Origin: Lineus longissimus | Taxonomy: Eukaryota; Nemertea; Pilidiophora; Heteronemertea; Lineidae | Assembly: GCF_910592395.1 (NCBI RefSeq) | Contig: NC_088311.1 | Coordinates: 11,970,501-12,034,500, forward strand | Direction: 5' to 3' | DNA length: 64,000 bases | In this document: in pieces, positions 34,501-39,860 of the stretch | How the letters are laid out: each line of letters begins with the position of its first letter | How positions within the stretch are numbered: the stretch's first letter is position 1 | The notes under the pieces: model-generated | Told to the model about the DNA's origin: nothing | Database searches by the model: none | What the model saw: the letters and a program-made list of their open reading frames with translations, nothing else | Translations under genes and position numbers: made by a program

Positions 34501-37464
34501 TACCTGACATGAAGATACAAACATAAATTCTTTGTCGGTAACATGTATTATTTTGCCACCTGCTAAAAATAGTACCACCATATCAACAAATCTACGTCGT
34601 TGTCATTTAATCCTCATGACAAGTTATTGTTGCAGTTAATTCTCAATAATCATGCAGCAAATGGTAAATATTTGTCAATCGGGCCATTAAGACGGCAGAG
34701 GAAAAAAACACATTCGGATCGGATCCGGATGCGTTCCGATCGAACCACATTCAGGTCTCATTAAATTTAGACAATCAGCGCAATGCGGTCTCATCTGGAC
34801 GTATTTCTGTAGATGTGGAACGCTCCAATACTTGTTGCTAGTGGAGGTGTAAAAAATACGGGATGCATCCAGATGCATCTAGGTAAAGCTACCTCGGTAG
34901 ATTTTTTTTTAATCCGGATTGGACCAACATTAATCCGGATCATTTTTCATTTAGACGAGAACAATTTAAACCACATTCCGATCCAATCGGATCGCATGTG
35001 GCTTGTTTTCTGTCGTCTAAACGGTCCTATTGATATTTTAGTTAGTGTTGTATAAAAATGTTTAATGCAATTTATTGTTTATTTGCTGCATTGGGGAAAT
35101 TAACACAGTAATTATAACCAAAGGTCAAGAGCAAGAATTCCACCCATATGTGGTTTTGATTGCTGTTCATATTATCACCAGAAGCAAACTTAAAATGTTA
35201 TGTGTTCATCATCATATGCCAATGAGAAAATGACATGCGATAGTGAGTGACGTCGTCGATATTTCTAATAATTGTCAGTAACTAATCACAGAGTTTTTGG
35301 TTTGTGGGAGTGTCCAGGGGTTAATAAGAGGTCCACACGAAGTGGGGAGCGTATTGACCCCTTGAAATAGAGTTTGTCGGAATTATGATTAGGTCGGATT
35401 TGAAAACGATGCCTGCTGTTGTGTATTTGATCGGCCACGATTGGGAGAATAAACGTGATAACTCGTAGATATCCTTTTTCGTTTATATTCACTTTAAAAG
35501 AGGATTTACAAGCGTACAAGTAGGAAATAAAAAATTTCCCAAATCGTGTTGGACTTCGTTCATTCGTTGGTGTCGTAGTTTTTTCCGGCAAGCGCGGAAG
35601 ACGAAAAGTGTCTTCGGCAAAAGGTTGTGACATTAACACAATGACTTCTCATAACACCTTCCATGATTGTCAATTCGTCTCGCATGTTTCAAAAATCATC
35701 CAGTGCATTGGGACAATCGTGCATTTCGTAGGCCAATCGTCATAGAAAGGGTAAAGTAACAAGGTGGGTAGAGTAAGGTGGGGACAAAACCTCACCGCAA
35801 AGACGGACAGTTTTCCCAAGGAAGAAATTGAAAAAAGCTGTAAATAACATCACTATACTAATAACATCACCATAACTAATAATAAGGTTAATTTTTCTTC
35901 AAATTGCCATTTTGCCCTTGAAATGACCCTCATTCACGCACTGATCAAGTTTTTGGCAGAGAAAAATAGGCAGGTTTGCTTATTCCTTACACCAAATAAT
36001 CCTTTGTTTAGGAAAAATTGTGAATCTGAAAGACTGTTTCATATCTTCAATATTGTTTACTGGCCCAAAAGATATATTTGATATAAGTTAGCAAACAGCA
36101 GTTTTCATTTTATTTTAGACTACTTGCGAAAATTCACCTACTTCCTCTGAACTACAACACCAGCTTAATAGACCCGCGGGTTCCTGATCATGATAATCAA
36201 TGGAAGGGGAACTCTACGTACTGTTCAGGGCTGTAGTTCCCCGCGTAGTCCTGGCCAATGAAGATGTATGGCTTGACTTGGCGTGCTTTATCAACGTTGT
36301 GGCCACCGACGCACTGATCAGCCCAGCCCTGGGCAGTCCTTGCTTGTCTGTCATCCCACTCCTATAATACAGATGATAAACACAGTCAAACTTTAACACG
36401 GACAAGATTGTATCCTACATGTGGGCATCAAGAAATTACTAAATCAAGTTTCAAACGTTAGAAAACTCAAAGTCACGGATTTTGCATCACCAACTAAACG
36501 AGACATTGATGCCATACTGTCGGTGGTAAAATATAGCAGAGTCGAGTTGTGTTCGAGATCTCGCTCTTTGGTTGAACGAACATGAACGCACATGTCAATA
36601 ATGTGGGTCAGACAACCTATGCCAGTTGGTACAAAATTGGGTGCATTCGCCTAGTTCGAAAAAGGCTAACTATGCATTCGTAACACCGCGTTACGATTAT
36701 AATCGTGGCAAAAACTGCAGTAGCTAACTGTTTCATTACTAAGGGTGCAACATTCAAAAGTGTTTTGATTAGATAATAATATTCTAAAACATACGAGTGA
36801 GAATATTCAATTTTCATAATGCATAATGTACCTCGTTTTCACCACAGAGGTTTGGGTGAGACAACCCAAACCGCTTGGGTTGGTGCAAAATGCGGAAGCA
36901 TTTCAAAAGCATTTAAAACCACATTACTCGATATTTCATTTGAGAAGTTTTAGAATAGAAATATATACTTCACTGTCGGTATTGATTGTCTCACCCAAAC
37001 CGCTCGCCTCGGTTTTGTTCTACATTTAGCTTCGCCCGAGCGGTTTGGGTGAGACAATCAATACCGACAGTTAGGTATCAATTCCTTAAACCCATGGTTT
37101 AATCGAATCCGTTCCGACACGGAAGCAACCATTTTTCTTAAAACTTCAAATGAAACATTACGTCGGTCCTTTTCATAAATGTTGTCTGTTCCTCATATCG
37201 ATTGAACCAATACTTATTACTGAAATACAGCGACAAAGAAGAACTTACCAAAGCGATCATGTTAGCTGCAGGTTGTTGTCCGCTCTGAAGTCCGAGGGCG
37301 ATCACCGACCTGTAGTTATTGTGCAAATCAAGCATTGCCTGTGCCTCCGAGGATGTCAGAGCTTTTTCCAAAATGGCCGTTTTTGCTCCAGTGGATAACC
37401 GCAAAAGAACACAAATCATGACAATAGAAACATAAACTATTGTCTTTCGGATGTCACAAGCCAT
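4394..37464 (-). CDS. secreted CAP (CRISP/SCP-like) protein with EGF-like and ShKT modules, six coding exons
   Basis: The join is 37464-37249, 36361-36222, 15128-14943, 8252-8158, 6486-6391, 4521-4394 (216+140+186+95+96+128 = 861 nt). Every junction has GT/AG borders and matching phase (0, 2, 2, 1, 1). The product is a predicted extracellular protein: an N-terminal hydrophobic signal peptide, a CAP domain (HNNYRS in exon 1, QCVGGHN in exon 2, GHYTEVVW in exon 3, YCDYAPG|GN across exons 3-4), a Cys-rich hinge, one EGF-like module and a terminal ShKT module with SCGWC. CAP proteins bind sterols, lipids, metals or channels; ShKT modules can block ion channels or act as structural add-ons, so the function is not assigned. 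Intron 2 (21.1 kb) is crowded with transposons. The alternative is that additional small exons exist, but the phases need none. Confidence 0.85.
4522..6390. other. intron 5 of the CAP gene
   Basis: This lies between the EGF and ShKT exons on the minus strand. It is AT-rich with T-runs, and I recognise no coding sequence or terminal repeat in it. Confidence 0.5.
6391..6486 (-). CDS. CAP gene exon 5: EGF-like module
   Basis: This 96-nt phase 1-1 exon (acceptor AATTTCAG, donor CAAG|GTGGGC) encodes one EGF-like module: AACKNGG, then CFCTCPDGYMGREC. The last four Cys follow the EGF spacing CxC...GYxGxxC. The exon is a multiple of three and symmetrical, so it could be skipped or duplicated without a frame change. 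A different frame of the same DNA is open but shows no domain. Confidence 0.85.
7484..7800 (+). pseudogene. 5'-truncated LINE fragment (C-terminal end of the RT protein)
   Basis: The plus strand reads ISNEAVCNR, then RHRQRWIEHVLRV, and ends with GWRDRAVALC. This is the order of motifs in the C-terminal tail of many endonuclease/reverse-transcriptase LINE proteins (ISNEEL...RRWRWIGHVLRM...RKRGRPK...WRDRVVALC). The middle Arg/Lys-rich RGRPK-type block is found only by changing frame near 7625-7640, so the copy is broken. No reverse transcriptase core is present upstream. It lies in intron 4 of the CAP gene, opposite in strand. Confidence 0.65.
8158..8252 (-). CDS. CAP gene exon 4: CAP end and Cys-rich hinge
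   Basis: A strong acceptor (CCTTTTTAG) enters at phase 2 and completes the Gly-Gly-Asn of the second CAP signature (APG|GNVG). The exon continues PPYEKGPACSKCPAGY...LC, the Cys-rich hinge that follows CAP domains in CRISP-like proteins. The donor G|GTACGT ends the exon at phase 1, the phase typical of shuffled extracellular modules. Confidence 0.9.
8253..9716. other. intron 3 of the CAP gene, 5' end of this stretch without recognised elements
   Basis: No supported gene is seen. A few open frames on both strands have no domain. The stretch ends at the first 9-bp target-site duplication (9708-9716). Confidence 0.4.
9717..10660. mobile_element. non-autonomous Mutator-type element, 26-bp TIR, 9-bp TSD
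   Basis: Perfect 26-bp terminal inverted repeats begin CAAGGAGGATACCGCGGTGA (9717-9742; reverse complement 10635-10660). They are flanked by a perfect 9-bp direct repeat GAATGAATT at 9708-9716 and 10661-10669. A 9-bp duplication is characteristic of the Mutator superfamily. The 944-bp interior carries no transposase. It lies in intron 3 of the CAP gene. Confidence 0.85.
11053..11213. repeat. 15-16 bp minisatellite, sense orientation
   Basis: About ten tandem units of cctgtttcgcctatt with small length changes. The same unit occurs in reverse complement at 11883-12073, so the two arrays can pair as the stem of a large fold-back with a loop of about 670 bp. Confidence 0.9.
11883..12073. repeat. 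15-16 bp minisatellite, antisense orientation
   Basis: About twelve tandem units of aataggcgaaacagg, the reverse complement of the array at 11053-11213. Variants include aataggccaaacagg and an insertion around 12020-12040 (ttttgtaggcg, twice). This could be the arm of a fold-back element. Confidence 0.9.
12944..13190. repeat. dispersed repeat fragment (CGT-rich family)
   Basis: This segment contains a cgtcgtagtcgtcgtagtcg run followed by wording that also occurs in reverse complement at about 52790-52900 (ggacgacgacgacgacgg and acgaaacgtgccgc). The two look like divergent members of one dispersed non-coding repeat family. The boundaries are not defined. Confidence 0.4.
13572..14593. mobile_element. 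non-autonomous Mutator-type element, 58-bp TIR, 9-bp TSD
   Basis: Terminal inverted repeats of 58 bp with one mismatch begin GGTAGTATGTAAACACTGAA (13572-13629 and 14536-14593). A perfect 9-bp direct repeat GTCTCGCCC flanks them (13563-13571, 14594-14602), which points to the Mutator superfamily. The 1022-bp interior has no transposase; its short open frames (for example 14274-14540) show no domain. It lies in intron 3 of the CAP gene. Confidence 0.88.
14943..15128 (-). CDS. CAP gene exon 3: CAP C-terminal half with signature motifs
   Basis: The acceptor ATCTCCCCAG gives phase 2 entry and reads SVKAWFDEVKDYDY, then CGHYTEVVWAKARFIGCG (CAP signature 1, with Glu in place of the usual Gln) and VVYCDYAPG (start of signature 2). 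The donor is GG|GTAGGT, phase 2. The four cysteines and the WFDE and HYTE acids and His are the expected CAP cavity residues. A neighbouring frame is open over the same stretch but is unrelated. Confidence 0.9.
15129..16529. other. start of CAP intron 2, no recognised element
   Basis: Open frames between 15411 and 15922 have no recognisable domain and show no coding bias I can defend. No terminal repeats were found in this part. Confidence 0.35.
16530..16737. mobile_element. short MITE with about 50-bp inverted repeats
   Basis: The segment beginning ataggcaccaccattttggc near 16530 is repeated in reverse complement ending near 16737 (aaaatggcggtacctat), with a few mismatches, over about 50 bp. 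The whole is about 208 bp and non-coding. The target duplication is not clear. Confidence 0.6.
17458..19509. mobile_element. non-autonomous Mutator-type element with inverted subterminal 101-bp tandem repeats, 9-bp TSD
   Basis: Terminal inverted repeats of at least 43 bp begin GGGACTCCCTAATCAGAG (17458; reverse complement ending 19509). A perfect 9-bp direct repeat AAAACAATG flanks the element (17449-17457, 19510-19518). Inside each end is a tandem array of a 101-bp unit marked by aggtggcgc: left copies start near 17580 (partial), 17650 and 17751. Right copies are in reverse orientation, with marks at 18999, 19100, 19201 and 19302. There is no transposase. The middle (17830-18950) shows no recognised gene. 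Confidence 0.88.
19519..21183. other. 5' flank of the Helentron ORF
   Basis: No coding sequence is supported. If the Helentron carries a promoter and left end, they should lie here; I could not identify its terminus. An in-frame TAA sits six bases before the chosen ATG at 21184, so the ORF cannot extend upstream without splicing. Confidence 0.4.
21184..27165 (+). CDS. Helitron/Helentron Rep-helicase with N-terminal OTU protease domain, intact
   Basis: This 1993-residue uninterrupted ORF encodes the rolling-circle transposase of a Helitron2/Helentron-type element. Domains in order: an OTU cysteine protease-like domain (about 228-370; PGDGNCF with D242 and C245, and catalytic-type H362 in HQHYVLL); a zinc knuckle CxxC...CxxC (499, 502, 517, 520); a Rep region with FFTLAFPCLFP (about 750), the HUH motif H977-W-H979 in RGMIHWHGLCW, and paired tyrosines Y1183 and Y1187 in QKYVSSYACKG; an acidic linker (about 1375-1395); and a PIF1-type SF1 helicase with Walker A GTAGSGKS (1501-1508), D1586-E1587, GDDVQLPP (1627-1634) and STIHKCQG (to 1880), then VAMSRAKT. 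Rep nicks and rejoins DNA and the helicase unwinds it. No AP-endonuclease domain follows. It lies antisense in CAP intron 2. The ATG has a good context (caaaATGg). Confidence 0.95.
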   Translation: MAKSVTSDHSYAAAVKKGRIPQKMDVYDYVIVKTEVYKNVPIIIKKICRRESNPFQSDNKPEQKEQACSPFDPKPSNAAVVKKGRIAQFPQNSDVYVQTDSHATEVYRKKINKRESNPRQSDKHILQHILQPNLENNCPLPCSPSGESHKTTTCPIGQPENCPQDGGQTDKHTCPLPVNKQNDQEQACLQSVNHIIINEIMSTTHQECISTDLSQQDIFKQPFDSVIGIRNNEFQLYNVPGDGNCFFHCLTLALNGYKSDEITRKYRLAICNYIINNWQQYEDSVSLHHDLPIVTTDCYRQHMITKSGYATYTEVQAASNIFQCNFHIWLQGDNLGQRKFHLEMVETDNPVQDITLLLRHQHYVLLRYSRPLPLTHQSDISIGPTINTTCKEGPAAKKRNAITTIHGEETAKKKKKILKDQRRSRKYGVSFSLPQQNGESTNNNRQNERKIKAKREKLMEQDQDLPEAAPLSEDNQFNIAMDSIRAFEIEQMSYNFKSCAICQERRLEMKMKSETVCRRCSNDKGQVKMFSADNFMDPGFVPEELANLTIVEQQLISRISPSINVHMMKHGGIAANGHCVTFPQAITEVSKIFPKLPAEINIIRVRRKGKNDTNKEFNVRRFKVQAALVWLQNNNAAYSDIVISEERLSQLPVDGQLPEVNTVEYDDERAEHIDDQGPAPAQTNPFESEDGITTSGVLLPDPTVDIRQNVENVLEEVIGPEHGKVTATKRGRITIPWPTRGNKPLSEFTTRNFFTLAFPCLFPNSTGDFYSSRRRSCESLSDWAEHLLWYKDGRFATHHYFKFIVHNMIMRRRALDNSRYIVRQQLGDQHMTIGHLKEKIANGDKTIAKKILYFGATLRGTSQYWAQRSKELNALIQYQVNKGHGLPSLFTTGSCAEYHFKPLRRLLKMYIKETSGQDVDLCNRNQLFSALQNNSHIIGHYFDLRTRSYFDKVMRPVFGVDAFWYRQEFAKSRGMIHWHGLCWRQDRQPHNMLFDAVQKRLSDDQTAETLSDWAKSNFGMTALHPAGKDEDGNSRKDLWAPPQGTAPPPPEENNPLIKLLMDVSESQESILEDHLLLTNRINLHRCSDGYCLKKTRGKSVEKECRMDFGTVSNPGKQLREKPAIIPDKHKSLRLEMERDHPMLVQHSQFHTQAWRANGDISIILSKSDPDNPSVNEIMAVQKYVSSYACKGNESTGAAADLFNDMVNSTTDDDSNAKSVCTKLLMETVKRDISATEAAYELSSLPLYRCSHTFQTMSLTGSRVLERDGATITKNTPLDRYLARDQRDQSSWYDFVCRSGRVPVIAGNSTRATWPLQEDYCRTMMLLHWPDWRSIQDVKEDGTCWKDKMIEFLSMDTCPNFLIADVQRAMIDEEKTHNQKQYEDSEEEEVEEEDNNDVQQPEWMELVCPNAEYTDTPEFNYDDGGPDYDWGASSQMDYTTNHGLNWLRQLNEQEEDDDQELRLPDVDLASMNADQQFAFNLVIKTLLEYRLLQNPLRLVVAGTAGSGKSYLIKCLVKAIRIMFKTNNSVQVLAPTGSSANIISGRTVHSFLKVPTSVRATKEMTPPDKLVGSTLQKNCDGLQVLLVDERSLIGCTTLGWMEFLTANGVQNGANSSQPWGGIPVVVFLGDDVQLPPVCDSPVYNLKSKSKTPAAIHGALVWKQFNRAVTLKTIVRQNNDQHQFKNVLSSLRQYTTTPQEAKWLQDFQWDNLRMTHGQDSLDRMSNNGLFVFPTHEQEWNHNKTKLLEANQNFPVAQITAINSGSHGNLPSDKANGLQKVLFLCKDAKVMLTGNINVAFGLFNGSMGTVKDIIYLNGRNPKTGLPDVVMVEFPKYTGPSFIADANIVPIVPLERRIDCHCHGCKRTQIPLRLGWGSTIHKCQGMTIGSNEPNRFIIINPGTRSFESRNPGALFVAMSRAKTAGDTNTDPDFAWHPHVILNEDRLCHVPNTSTIRARSKEIERIRILTNQTKRDYHYLAGDKITQQHLQILSKRAEE
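27277..30317. repeat. 53-bp tandem satellite, about 57 copies
   Basis: Tandem units of 53 bp start with gaatgaggcgggtgataat and contain ccatcgcttacctcaaacag. The first unit starts at 27277 and the second at 27330. Variant positions define two main types (tgcc...ttacc and tccc...ttccc) that often alternate as 106-bp dimers. The rare variant aacgagg recurs at 28391 and 29451, exactly 1060 bp (20 units) apart, with matching neighbours, showing a block duplication. The last units (from about 30180) are degenerate. 53 is not a multiple of three and no protein is encoded. It lies 110 bp after the Helentron stop. Confidence 0.95.
30354..30363 (+). promoter_or_regulatory. candidate 3' splice site at the SGNH ORF start
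   Basis: The pyrimidine-rich tract tgttttccctcag ends in AG at 30362-30363, directly before the ATG at 30364. This suggests that the ORF is a downstream exon and that the satellite lies in the intron before it. The partner donor was not identified. Confidence 0.5.
30364..31074 (+). CDS. SGNH/GDSL-hydrolase-like protein downstream of the Helentron
   Basis: This 236-residue ORF shows the block order of the SGNH hydrolase fold. Block I is YLMDSRG with the Ser near residue 9. A Gly lies in CISGGTL, an Asn in LAAGICNLT (block III), and the C-terminal LVDGCHPNARLAQIW carries the Asp and His of block V. That order fits a Ser-Gly-Asn-His catalytic set, so an esterase or lipase-type reaction is possible; the substrate is unknown. 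No signal peptide is seen. SGNH-like domains also occur in LINE ORF1 proteins and other transposon-linked genes, so this is probably a cargo or accessory gene of the adjacent Helentron rather than a host gene. The stop at 31072-31074 is followed within a few bases by a donor-like GAAG|GTAAAT, which hints at 3' UTR introns. Confidence 0.65.
   Translation: MKHIIYLMDSRGHQLKPLLEVEEEGYKIQFVCISGGTLEQLTYEGGLRVFRLRKAEPAAQIHVVLAAGICNLTVLESRLIGAEATYPGHRCSAFLEALNRLCIYFTKKKCSLQIATISAVDLNKYNAHRMSIGKLGRGLYSEHKMRFQGELLQIDLRRINHNIIMINDNEEQLTPKLHRSTIKVSIKRDKHRVKKFDSKNLVDGCHPNARLAQIWANHFKTLQEGIMWREEDTGPY
31446..31532 (+). other. exon-like cassette A, copy 1
   Basis: A segment bounded by a strong acceptor (cttttcttcag|ttgttgctg) and a donor (atatagag|gtatgtcg). 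It repeats at 32177-32262 and, shortened, at 32699-32774. Stops occur in the frames I checked, so it looks like non-coding exon sequence. Confidence 0.45.
31484..32940. repeat. tandem duplication of about 720 bp carrying splice-site cassettes
   Basis: Sequence from about 31484 recurs about 730 bp later (the tactagacaagagatgtat marker is at 31501 and 32231), and a partial third copy follows (marker at 32752). Each copy carries cassettes A and B with intact pyrimidine tract/CAG and GTATGT borders. Confidence 0.8.
31764..31862 (+). other. exon-like cassette B, copy 1
   Basis: Bounded by tcctttttcag|ttgttgcccg and tttatag|gtatgt. It repeats at 32478-32577 nearly identically and in a degenerate form near 32835-32940. 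Confidence 0.45.
32941..34680. other. intron 2 of CAP gene, G-rich hairpin cluster, no gene
   Basis: A possible downstream exon (about 32978-33185) follows an acceptor-like tag, but it has no recognisable domain. At 33606-33830 there are three G-rich/C-rich hairpin motifs (see the separate entry). No gene is supported. Confidence 0.35.
33606..33830. repeat. cluster of G-rich hairpins
   Basis: Three related units read ggggggtttggggggagctt followed by a C run, a similar unit ending tgtcccccc, and ggggggttcgggggagctcc ending in C's. They are spaced about 60 bp apart. Each can fold as a hairpin, and the G runs could form a quadruplex. Confidence 0.7.
34681..35027. mobile_element. possible inverted-repeat element rich in ATCCGGAT motifs
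   Basis: The left end gggccattaagacggcagag resembles the reverse complement of the right end (ctgtcgtctaaacggtcc), with mismatches, and both arms then carry atcggatc/atccggat words. No clear target duplication was found. The size is about 347 bp with no coding sequence. Confidence 0.45.
35028..36221. other. intron 2 of the CAP gene adjoining exon 2
   Basis: No gene, RNA or terminal-repeat element was recognised. Confidence 0.4.
36222..36361 (-). CDS. CAP gene exon 2: CAP core
   Basis: The acceptor TATTATAG opens the exon at phase 0 with EWDDRQA. It encodes the central CAP helices, including GWADQCVGGHN, whose HN supplies one of the cavity histidines. The expected GEN/GQN-L motif reads GQDYAG here, so the usual Asn is replaced and the Leu is Tyr. 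The donor that keeps frame with exon 3 is CA|GTACGT (phase 2). A second GT three to four bases further would break the frame. Confidence 0.85.
36974..37068. repeat. hairpin with 30-33-bp arms in CAP intron 1
   Basis: The arm tcggtattgattgtctcacc (from 36974, continuing into caaaccgctcg) is repeated in reverse complement at about 37036-37068 with a spacer of about 31 bp. A related word (ggtttgggtgagacaaccca) lies at 36848. This is a strong local stem-loop in either strand. Confidence 0.8.
37249..37464 (-). CDS. CAP gene exon 1: signal peptide and CAP N-terminus
   Basis: The chosen start is the Met at 37464, which begins a typical signal peptide (MACDIRKT, then a hydrophobic core VYVSIVMICVLL). 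Two further in-frame Met codons lie just upstream (MACDVRLAHMSIM...) and would only lengthen the n-region. After the predicted cleavage region the CAP helix-1 motif MLDLHNNYRS appears, followed by QQPAANMIAL, the usual stretch before the first splice junction. The exon ends in a strong donor (TTTG|GTAAGT) at phase 0. It joins exon 2 as AANMIAL|EWDD, matching the family pattern AANM..x-W. Confidence 0.85.
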
Positions 37465-39313
37465 GATCGACATGTGGGCAAGGCGAACATCACAAGCCAT
37501 AAGTTGTTGACGACGCCGATTGACGTCAATTCTTGAAACTTGAAAGAAAATTGTGCATTGGATACATATGCTCAAACATCTACCAATATTGGTAAGTTTA
37601 ATTTGGTACCTGTAAGTCAGTAGTTTGAGGTTGCTGCACTGCGAATACAAACGCTCTGTAGATCGAGAGATTTCCATCAATACATAACAGCTGTTGAGTG
37701 ATGAGCAAATCTTCAATAGTTTTAAGCTGAGTGTGGGGTGTCATACAATGAATACCGTAACAATCAATATCATCACACAGATAGATTGCCCTTGTTTATC
37801 GTGCATGCTGGTTTTGGTACACTATATTGGGTATATAATGGGTGGCCGAGGAAAAAACATGCGTTGGTAATTATCACAAAGAACAGATTATACGAGGAAT
37901 AACAATAATGGAATGTAGCTTGATAATAGCGAATCTGTCAGTGTCAGAAATTGAAGGTTCATAAATTGTCCATCATGTCGATGTGAAGGATGCGATGCGA
38001 AGGAAACAGAGTGACTAACATTAAACGGGTATTGAAATATCCGGATAATCAAGCTGGCAGCCCACTGTAAATTCGACAAACTTGAATGGTAAATTCCGAC
38101 TGGTTGTAACATATGTGACGTTATTCTAAAATGCTGAGCACACTATCAAACACATTTTTTTTGTTCAATAAACTTGCTGTCATCAGTGACTCTTTCTTGC
38201 AAAATGTGATTTCGTATTTATGACAAACGTAGGACAAATTTCTTGTTTGCGTACGTAAAACTATGGAATATTGCAGGGAATACTGCTTGTTTGCAATACC
38301 AGATTGTAAAGCAGATCAGAGTTACCTCTGTATGTATGTCGCTCTCAATTAAGGACCCTTATTTTGGTCCCAAATTGGTTATTTCACTCAATTTCACCTA
38401 CATTGTATGATATCAGGACACCTCGCTATAAAGAACATCAACTCTTAGTCCTAAGGGTGTCCGTCACAGAGCAATTCTACAGTACATTTAGTGTGACGAA
38501 TTCGTCTTGTCTTCTTGTCAGTCGGCTTCACTATTCTGGTCAAGCGTGTACATTTTCATCCTTTCCTTTCATATAATGTTCATTAAATTCCGTAATTTTG
38601 ATTACTTTGTGTATCATTCAAAGGCCGCTATATTAAAGAATGTCTTTATCAACACTACGTGTGCGAGTTTCCAAGTATGTTATTTGGAAATATGAACAAA
38701 TTTCAAAATATTCTAGTTGAAATAAGATGAGGATGAATCAGAGCACAAAATGTAGGTTGCTTACATAAGTATGGATTAATGTATATCTGCTGTTGGTATG
38801 AGCTAACTACAGCTAAACATATGGTAGCTCTATTATTGGTAGCAATACCCGGTATATCATTGTGGCTACATATATTAACAAGCTTCTTGTGACATGGTTC
38901 AGTTCCGACTAATTAGTCAAAACAAAGTACCCTAGCTGTGATGATTGTGATTGAGAATACGAAAATGTGTATACACCACTTATCAGAGTTTATCACCGAC
39001 TTTCTGACTCTGTGACGTCTATAAAGGCGAATAATGGAAGCAACACGCAAAGCTCCGAGATTGCAAGGATTGGAAATCGGCTAAGTAAATGTTTCTAAAG
39101 AGTAATGATATGGCCTGTCTATCTGTAGTTTTGGATCAGTGGATACAAGTAAAGAATCCAGACATCATTTCTATCGTACATGTAATTCTTCCTGCAGTTT
39201 CCACAAGTAAATGATATAAACCTAAAGTACTTGGTAAATGCAACTCAAATAACATTCGATAGGGTGAAAAATATGTCATGTCTGAAATGAAAAGATTACT
39301 GCACCCTTGTATA
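37465..39313. other. 5' flank of the CAP gene
   Basis: This would hold the promoter and any 5' UTR exon of the minus-strand CAP gene; no certain core promoter was identified. The part at 38490-38630 is related to 55045-55270 (same words, including gttcattaaattccgt and gacgaattcg), so both contain copies of one dispersed repeat. Confidence 0.4.
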
Positions 39314-39315
39314 TA

Positions 39316-39570
39316 CTCTCTTTTACACGTCATTGTGAGGTCAGTCCCAAGAGTGTACAGAAAACATGAGCGACAGGTAACAAAGCCCAATTCTATGTTC
39401 CATTGGCTACTAGAATTGTATATTTCCAATGGTGGTCATTACTAATAGGTGAATTTCTGACCAATCGGGCTTAATATAGGGCCTATATTGGTATATTTGA
39501 TCTTCCGATATTAATAGTGGGTGGTATTATCAAGCTTACAAGGACTGACCTCTTCATGTGTAAAAGAGAG
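39316..39570. mobile_element. TA-flanked MITE (about 255 bp)
   Basis: Inverted ends ctctcttttacacgtcattg near 39316 and gtgtaaaagagag near 39570 form arms of about 33 bp with a few mismatches, flanked by TA (39314-39315 and 39571-39572). There is no coding sequence. It is the first of a chain of TA-flanked elements. Confidence 0.65.
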
Positions 39571-39580
39571 TACCTTTATA

Positions 39581-39858
39581 CTCTAAAACCTCGAATACAA
39601 GGAATAAGGCTCCGCCCCCAATCATTACAATGGAGAGAGGGATTCTAAAACCTCAATATCAATTCTAAAGAAACGACACAATGGGTCTCTTTTTTGGTAG
39701 AAATGGGCCTCCTATAACCAGAGATGTTGATTTCGTTTCACTGTAAATTGCAGCCAAGATCATAAAAGTATAATACCTGACTTGTTGGCCCATCCCCATT
39801 TAAAACCATTGTGATGATTTTGGGTGGAGCCTCATTCCTTGTATTCGAGGTTTTAGAG
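39581..39858. mobile_element. TA-flanked MITE, 278 bp, about 55-bp TIR
   Basis: The left end CTCTAAAACCTCGAATACAA (39581) matches the reverse complement of the right end (39858) over about 55 bp with a few changes. TA flanks both sides (39579-39580, 39859-39860). The right TA is also the left target dinucleotide of the next element. Confidence 0.85.
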
Positions 39859-39860
39859 TA

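Noticed and set aside
34142-34507. A 121-residue open frame as a gene
   Set aside because: No domain, low-complexity Ser/Thr-rich composition, and no promoter or splice evidence.
36211-36222. CAP exon 2 donor at TAC|GTAGAG
   Set aside because: It would leave phase 0, which does not fit the phase-2 acceptor of exon 3. The nearby CA|GTACGT fits and gives the expected CAP sequence.
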